Origin: JASGIT01 sp047601665 | GTDB taxonomy: Bacteria; Pseudomonadota; Gammaproteobacteria; Burkholderiales; Burkholderiaceae_C | NCBI GenBank assembly: GCA_047601665.1 | Contig: JASGIT010000001.1 | Span: 4,216,001-4,280,000 of the forward strand | Direction of reading: 5' to 3' | DNA: 64,000 bases | Shown here: positions 61,901-64,000 of the stretch, piece by piece | How positions within the stretch are numbered: position 1 is the stretch's first letter | How the letters are laid out: the number at the start of each line of letters is the position of its first letter | Notes under the pieces: model-generated | Told to the model about the DNA's origin: nothing | The model's input: only the letters and a program-made list of their open reading frames with translations | Database searches by the model: none | Made by a program: the position numbers and the translations under genes

Positions 61901-64000
61901 GATCGGCAGCTCTCGCAGCACAGGAGCACGCCTTTCCACTCCGGCCTTGTACAGCTCCACGAACTCGTCGACCAGCACCTGCATCGACCAGCCGTCCGAG
62001 ACGATGTGGTGCATCACCACCACCAGCACGTGCTCGCGTTCGCCAAGGCGGATCAGGCCTACCCTCAGCAGCGGCCCCTCCGCAAGGTCGAACGGCGTTG
62101 CACGAAGGCGCTGCGCCTGCGCCTCCAACTGCCCTTGGCGCTCGGCTTCGTCCAGCCCGGCCAGGTCCATCAGTTCCACAGCGAACCCGGGCTGCTCCAG
62201 GATTACCTGCTCGGACACTCCGTCAGCATCCGCCCTGAACACCGTGCGCAGCGACTCGTGGCGCGCCACTATCGTGCTGAAGCTGCCTTTGACCGCATCG
62301 ACGTCCAGCTCGCCTTCGAGCCTCAGCCCTGCGGCAATGTGGTACGCCGTGCTCTCGCGGTCCAGCTCCCACAGGAACAGCTGCCGCGCCTGGGCATACG
62401 ACAGCAGCATCCCACCAGAACGCTGCTCTTCTCCCAATACAGGGATGTGGACTGTTTCAGCACCGGATGCGTCGCTCAAGGCCCTGGCAATCGACGCCAA
62501 CTGCTGGTGCTCGAAGATCTGCCGCGGCGACAGCTCCAGCCCGCGCCGGCGTGCCCTGGCCACCACCTTCAGGCTCAGGATCGAGTCGCCCCCCAGTTCG
62601 AAGAAACTGTCCTGGCGGCCCACCTGCTCCACGCCCAGCACCTCGGCCCACACCGCCGCCAGCGTCTCTTCCACCTCGCCCTGCGGCGCTTCGTAGCTCT
62701 CGCCGCTTCCGAACTCCGGGTCCGGCAGCGCCTTGCGGTCCACCTTGCCGTTGGCGTTCAGCGGCAAGGCCTCTAGCAGCACGATCGCGCTCGGTACCAT
62801 GTAGTCGGGCAAGGCCTGTCCCAGGCGGGCCTTCAACTCGGCAGGGTCAGCCTCTTGTCCAGCCTTGGCCGAGACGTACCCCACCAGCCTCGCACCCGCG
62901 GGGCCTTCGGCGGCCACCACCACCGCCTCCCTGACCTCGGGTTGCGCCAGCAGCTGTGCCTCCACCTCGCCCAGCTCGATGCGGAATCCCCGCACCTTCA
63001 CCTGGTGGTCGATCCGCCCCAGGTACTCCAGCTGGCCATCGGCGTTCCAGCGCACCAGGTCCCCTGTGCGGTACAGCCGGCCTCCCGCTCCGTCGAATGG
63101 GTCGGCTACAAAACGCTCGAACGTGAGTCCTGCGCGATGCAGATATCCGCGCGCCAGTCCGCCGCCACTTACATACAGTTCGCCCGCCACGCCCATCGGG
63201 GTGAGCTTTAGATTGCTGTCCAGCACCTTCATCCCGAGATCAGGAATATTGGTTCCCACTGGACTTCTGCCCGCATTCTCCGCATCTTGCTGACGGATCA
63301 CCCGGTACGTCACGTGCACGGTCGTCTCCGTGATCCCGTACATGTTGACAAGCTGTGGCCGCTCATCACCCCAGCGATCCACCCAGGCCTTCAGCCGCGC
63401 GGGCTCGAGCGCCTCTCCACCAAAGATCACCACCCGGAGCGCGAGCTGATGCGTGTACGCCTGCGGCAAAGCAATCAGTTGACCGAACGCCGACGGCGTT
63501 TGGTTCAGGATCGTTACTTGCTGCTCGCTCAGCAGTTGGAAGAAATCCTCCGGCGCGCGACTCACCCAGAACGGCACCACCACCAGCTTGCCCCCGGTGC
63601 ACAGCGCACCGAAGATCTCCCACACCGAGAAGTCGAAGGCATAGGAGTGGAATAGTGTCCAAACATCATCCGCTCCGAACTTGAACCATTCCTCGGTCGC
63701 CTTCAACAGTCGGCTTACATTGCGGTGGCTCAGTTGCGCCCCCTTGGGCCGTCCTGTCGAGCCCGACGTGTAGATGACGTATGCCAGGTTCTGGCCGTGC
63801 ACAGGCACCTGCGGATCGTGCCCGGGCTCTTCCGACAGGTCCGCCGTGTTCAGCTCCAGCACCCTCAGCGTGTCACCGCCCGGCACACGCCCCCTCACGT
63901 GGCTTTGCGTCAGCAGCAGCTCGATCCCGCTGTCACCCACCATGAAGCCCAGGCGCTCCGCCGGGTACTCCGGGTCCAGCGGCACGTACGCGCCGCCAGC
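55973..64000 (-). CDS. Nonribosomal peptide synthetase, N-terminal part outside the window
   Basis: At least 2670 residues, ending with a carrier domain and a short acidic tail (DTFIESMVEAK) that may dock to the next NRPS. Visible order (by position): A with SYAFDFSVWEIF at about 63610-63650, code DFWNIGMVHK (Thr); T GGDS (62590); C with HHIVSDG (62010); A with AADLGNTV (60460), code DLTKVGHVGK (Asp); T GGDS (59420); dual C/E with HHLLQEKGD (59090) and HHLVSDHTT (58730); A with FDAASEQW (57200), code DAEDIGAITK (basic, most like Arg codes); T GGHS (56180). The dual domain implies that the Asp becomes D. No thioesterase is present, so the chain passes to the 39042-55976 protein. Earlier modules and loading lie beyond the window. 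Confidence 0.93.
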   Translation of the reverse strand, partial: AGGAYVPLDPEYPAERLGFMVGDSGIELLLTQSHVRGRVPGGDTLRVLELNTADLSEEPGHDPQVPVHGQNLAYVIYTSGSTGRPKGAQLSHRNVSRLLKATEEWFKFGADDVWTLFHSYAFDFSVWEIFGALCTGGKLVVVPFWVSRAPEDFFQLLSEQQVTILNQTPSAFGQLIALPQAYTHQLALRVVIFGGEALEPARLKAWVDRWGDERPQLVNMYGITETTVHVTYRVIRQQDAENAGRSPVGTNIPDLGMKVLDSNLKLTPMGVAGELYVSGGGLARGYLHRAGLTFERFVADPFDGAGGRLYRTGDLVRWNADGQLEYLGRIDHQVKVRGFRIELGEVEAQLLAQPEVREAVVVAAEGPAGARLVGYVSAKAGQEADPAELKARLGQALPDYMVPSAIVLLEALPLNANGKVDRKALPDPEFGSGESYEAPQGEVEETLAAVWAEVLGVEQVGRQDSFFELGGDSILSLKVVARARRRGLELSPRQIFEHQQLASIARALSDASGAETVHIPVLGEEQRSGGMLLSYAQARQLFLWELDRESTAYHIAAGLRLEGELDVDAVKGSFSTIVARHESLRTVFRADADGVSEQVILEQPGFAVELMDLAGLDEAERQGQLEAQAQRLRATPFDLAEGPLLRVGLIRLGEREHVLVVVMHHIVSDGWSMQVLVDEFVELYKAGVERRAPVLRELPIQYADYAVWQRQWMEAGERDRQLAYWKAHLGEEQPVLQLPTDRPRRADGRYRSAWHGVELPEQLVQGLQQLGRVHGATLFMVLLAGWQVLLSRYTGQEDIRVGVPNANRNRPETEGVIGFFVNTQVLRGVVSPEMSLEQVLEQAKAAALGAQEHQELPFEQLVDALQPQRLLGVNPLFQVRFTHQRLDYRALASLPDLKLESYELGEQSAQFDLMLNTREMADGRVSAGLIYAQELFDKETIERMLEHFTSVLILMAEWSPQPVRDVEFLRPERCQGLLTESRGPVLEPAKLVLGQIKRHAKGKGMALVCGEARLSHAELDQHSDLVAHQLLKRGVGPEVRVALRAERSVEFVVGLLAVLKAGGAYVPLDPALPAERLAYMVRDSAAALVLSTAELAWDAGVPVQQLKLCEDVGSAAKLPAIQVSPEQAAYVIYTSGSTGQPKGVVVSHGALANYVQAMLDRLELGDDVRSMAMVSTVAADLGNTVLYGALCSGRTLHLLDAQLAFDPDAFGVYMSEHQVDMLKIVPSHLQALLSAARPEQVLPRRRLVLGGEATQWQLLDRIQQLRPELKVLNHYGPTETTVGVLTQEAEEADRERAGTLPVGRPLGNGEAYVLDGELNLVPQGVAGELYLGGAQVARGYQARAAQTAERFIANVFGEGARLYRTGDRVRMLADGSLEFLGRMDDQVKVRGYRVELKEIEARLLAEPEVREAAVVVKDGPEGEGARLVGYVSANVDQAAIDANVLRDRLGKALPDYMVPAAIVVLEALPLNANGKVDRKALPDPEFTGADAYEAPVGEVEETLAAVWAEVLGVEKVGRNDSFFELGGDSILSLKVVARARRRGLELSPRQIFEHQSLTLIARTLARDRHTEAAVPPNLIPEGCERIEPQMLTLVALNDEEIRRIEEAVPGGAANIQDIYPLAPLQEGILFHHLLQEKGDAYIVSRTLGFDSRERLERFIESLNEVIARHDILRTAVLWEGLAEPVQVVYRGAPLVVQWLDLPGNAAPPIQERLAALADASHYRIDVQKAPLIHAIAARDEAKDRWLLQLPAHHLVSDHTTMEQVIREIELIQQERAVELAEPVAFRGFVAQARLGVSQAEHEAYFRQQLGDVEEPTAPFGLLDVHGDGAHVREARQRLTSELSEDIRRQARRHRVSAASVFHLAWALLLARTTGRDDVVFGTVLFGRMQGGEGAERALGMFINTLPVRIRLGARTVKECLKQTHEALTGLLRHEHASLALAQRCSGLPGGTPLFSSLLNYRYGRPEVADGRMSNNEWHGIENLGGEGGTNYPFDVSIDDFGDGFDLVAQIDEKESAERVCRLMQRALERVVDALQGDMLRLTCELQVLDDVERQQLIRWGVNEKRYPHAKPVHELVERQVRERPDVVALVFGDEQLSYGELNVRANRLAHRLIGLGVGPEVRVGIAVERSIEMIVGLLGILKAGGAYVPLDPEYPAERLGFMVGDSGIELLLTQSHVRGRVPGGDTLRVLELNTADLSEEPGHDPQVPVHGQNLAYVIYTSGSTGRPKGVEVAHVPLSMHCQAIGARYGLRLTDRELQFASIGFDAASEQWMMPLLSGAAVVLRAPEVWSGDRLVAEVRSRGVTVLDLPPSYIDVLTQGTEVPDLDIHTCIIGGEGWQKAGFEAVRDRLRPKRMFNAYGPTEAVITPMVWEASSESSFEGAYAPLGHTVGDRSAYVLDGEMNLAPRGVAGELYLGGVGLARGYLRRGGLSAERFVADPFDEMGEGGRLYRTGDLVRWNADGQLEYLGRIDHQVKVRGFRIELGEVEAQLLAQPEVREAVVVAAEGPAGARLVGYVSAKAGQEADPAELKARLGQALPDYMVPSAIVLLEALPLNANGKVDRKALPDPEFGSGESYEAPQGEVEETLAAVWAEVLGVERVGRHDDLFELGGHSLTAVKIVSRIQQLMQRTITVRSVFQNRTLKEQAELISAMRGEAEVSDMLSSIDTFIESMVEAK

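Overview
The window comes from a high-GC Gram-negative proteobacterium, most likely a betaproteobacterium (Burkholderiales-like). The basis is a luxR-rsaM-luxI quorum-sensing locus, a TonB/FecIR iron-uptake set, a MacAB-OprM type exporter and DUF1173/small-protein genes typical of integrative elements in these groups. The genus cannot be fixed from the sequence alone. No rRNA, tRNA, CRISPR array or intact insertion sequence was seen.

Region 1 (1-20.1 kb) is an accessory region of small hypothetical genes. It holds a PIN/HTH toxin-antitoxin-like operon ending in a degenerate ImmA/IrrE-like protein, a DUF1173 gene and an XRE regulator. At least four genes here, probably five, carry one frameshift each with conserved reading on both sides. 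Interleaved are signalling and iron genes: a LuxR regulator with a Fur-like regulator and a DUF4198-like periplasmic protein (5.7-7.8 kb), a complete luxR-rsaM-luxI locus (9.7-11.7 kb) with a lux-box-like and a Fur-box-like site, and a FhuF ferric-siderophore reductase (13.2-14.0 kb). Two related proteins, one beside each LuxR system, resemble the C-terminal lobe of an NRPS condensation domain. I know of no description of such proteins linked to quorum sensing.

Region 2 (20.1-38.6 kb) is the export, maturation and uptake part of a peptide siderophore cluster. It has a stand-alone FecR N-terminal-domain protein, a PvdE/SyrD-like ABC exporter, a MacA-MacB-OprM efflux operon, a PvdQ-like Ntn acylase, ornithine N5-hydroxylase (PvdA), FecI sigma factor, FecR, a TonB-dependent receptor with signalling domain, a PepSY ferric-reductase-like membrane protein and a small periplasmic protein.

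Region 3 (39.0-64.0 kb) is two NRPS genes on the minus strand, overlapping by ATGA. The upstream one is cut by the window edge. In order of synthesis the visible modules are A-T(Thr), C-A-T(Asp), Cdual-A-T(basic, probably Arg), then C-A-T(X), Cdual-A-T(Asp), C-A-T(X), Cdual-A-T(Asp), C-A-T(X)-TE. X has the unassigned specificity code DVWNGGLIHK. The last five modules come from an almost exact 6.4 kb tandem duplication. Thr, Arg-like and X adenylation domains share near-identical flanks around different substrate-binding cores. The expected product is a peptide siderophore with alternating X and Asp, probably using Asp (perhaps hydroxylated) and hydroxamate ligands. The Asp hydroxylase, hydroxamate acyltransferase, MbtH protein and loading modules are not in the window and should lie upstream, beyond position 64000.
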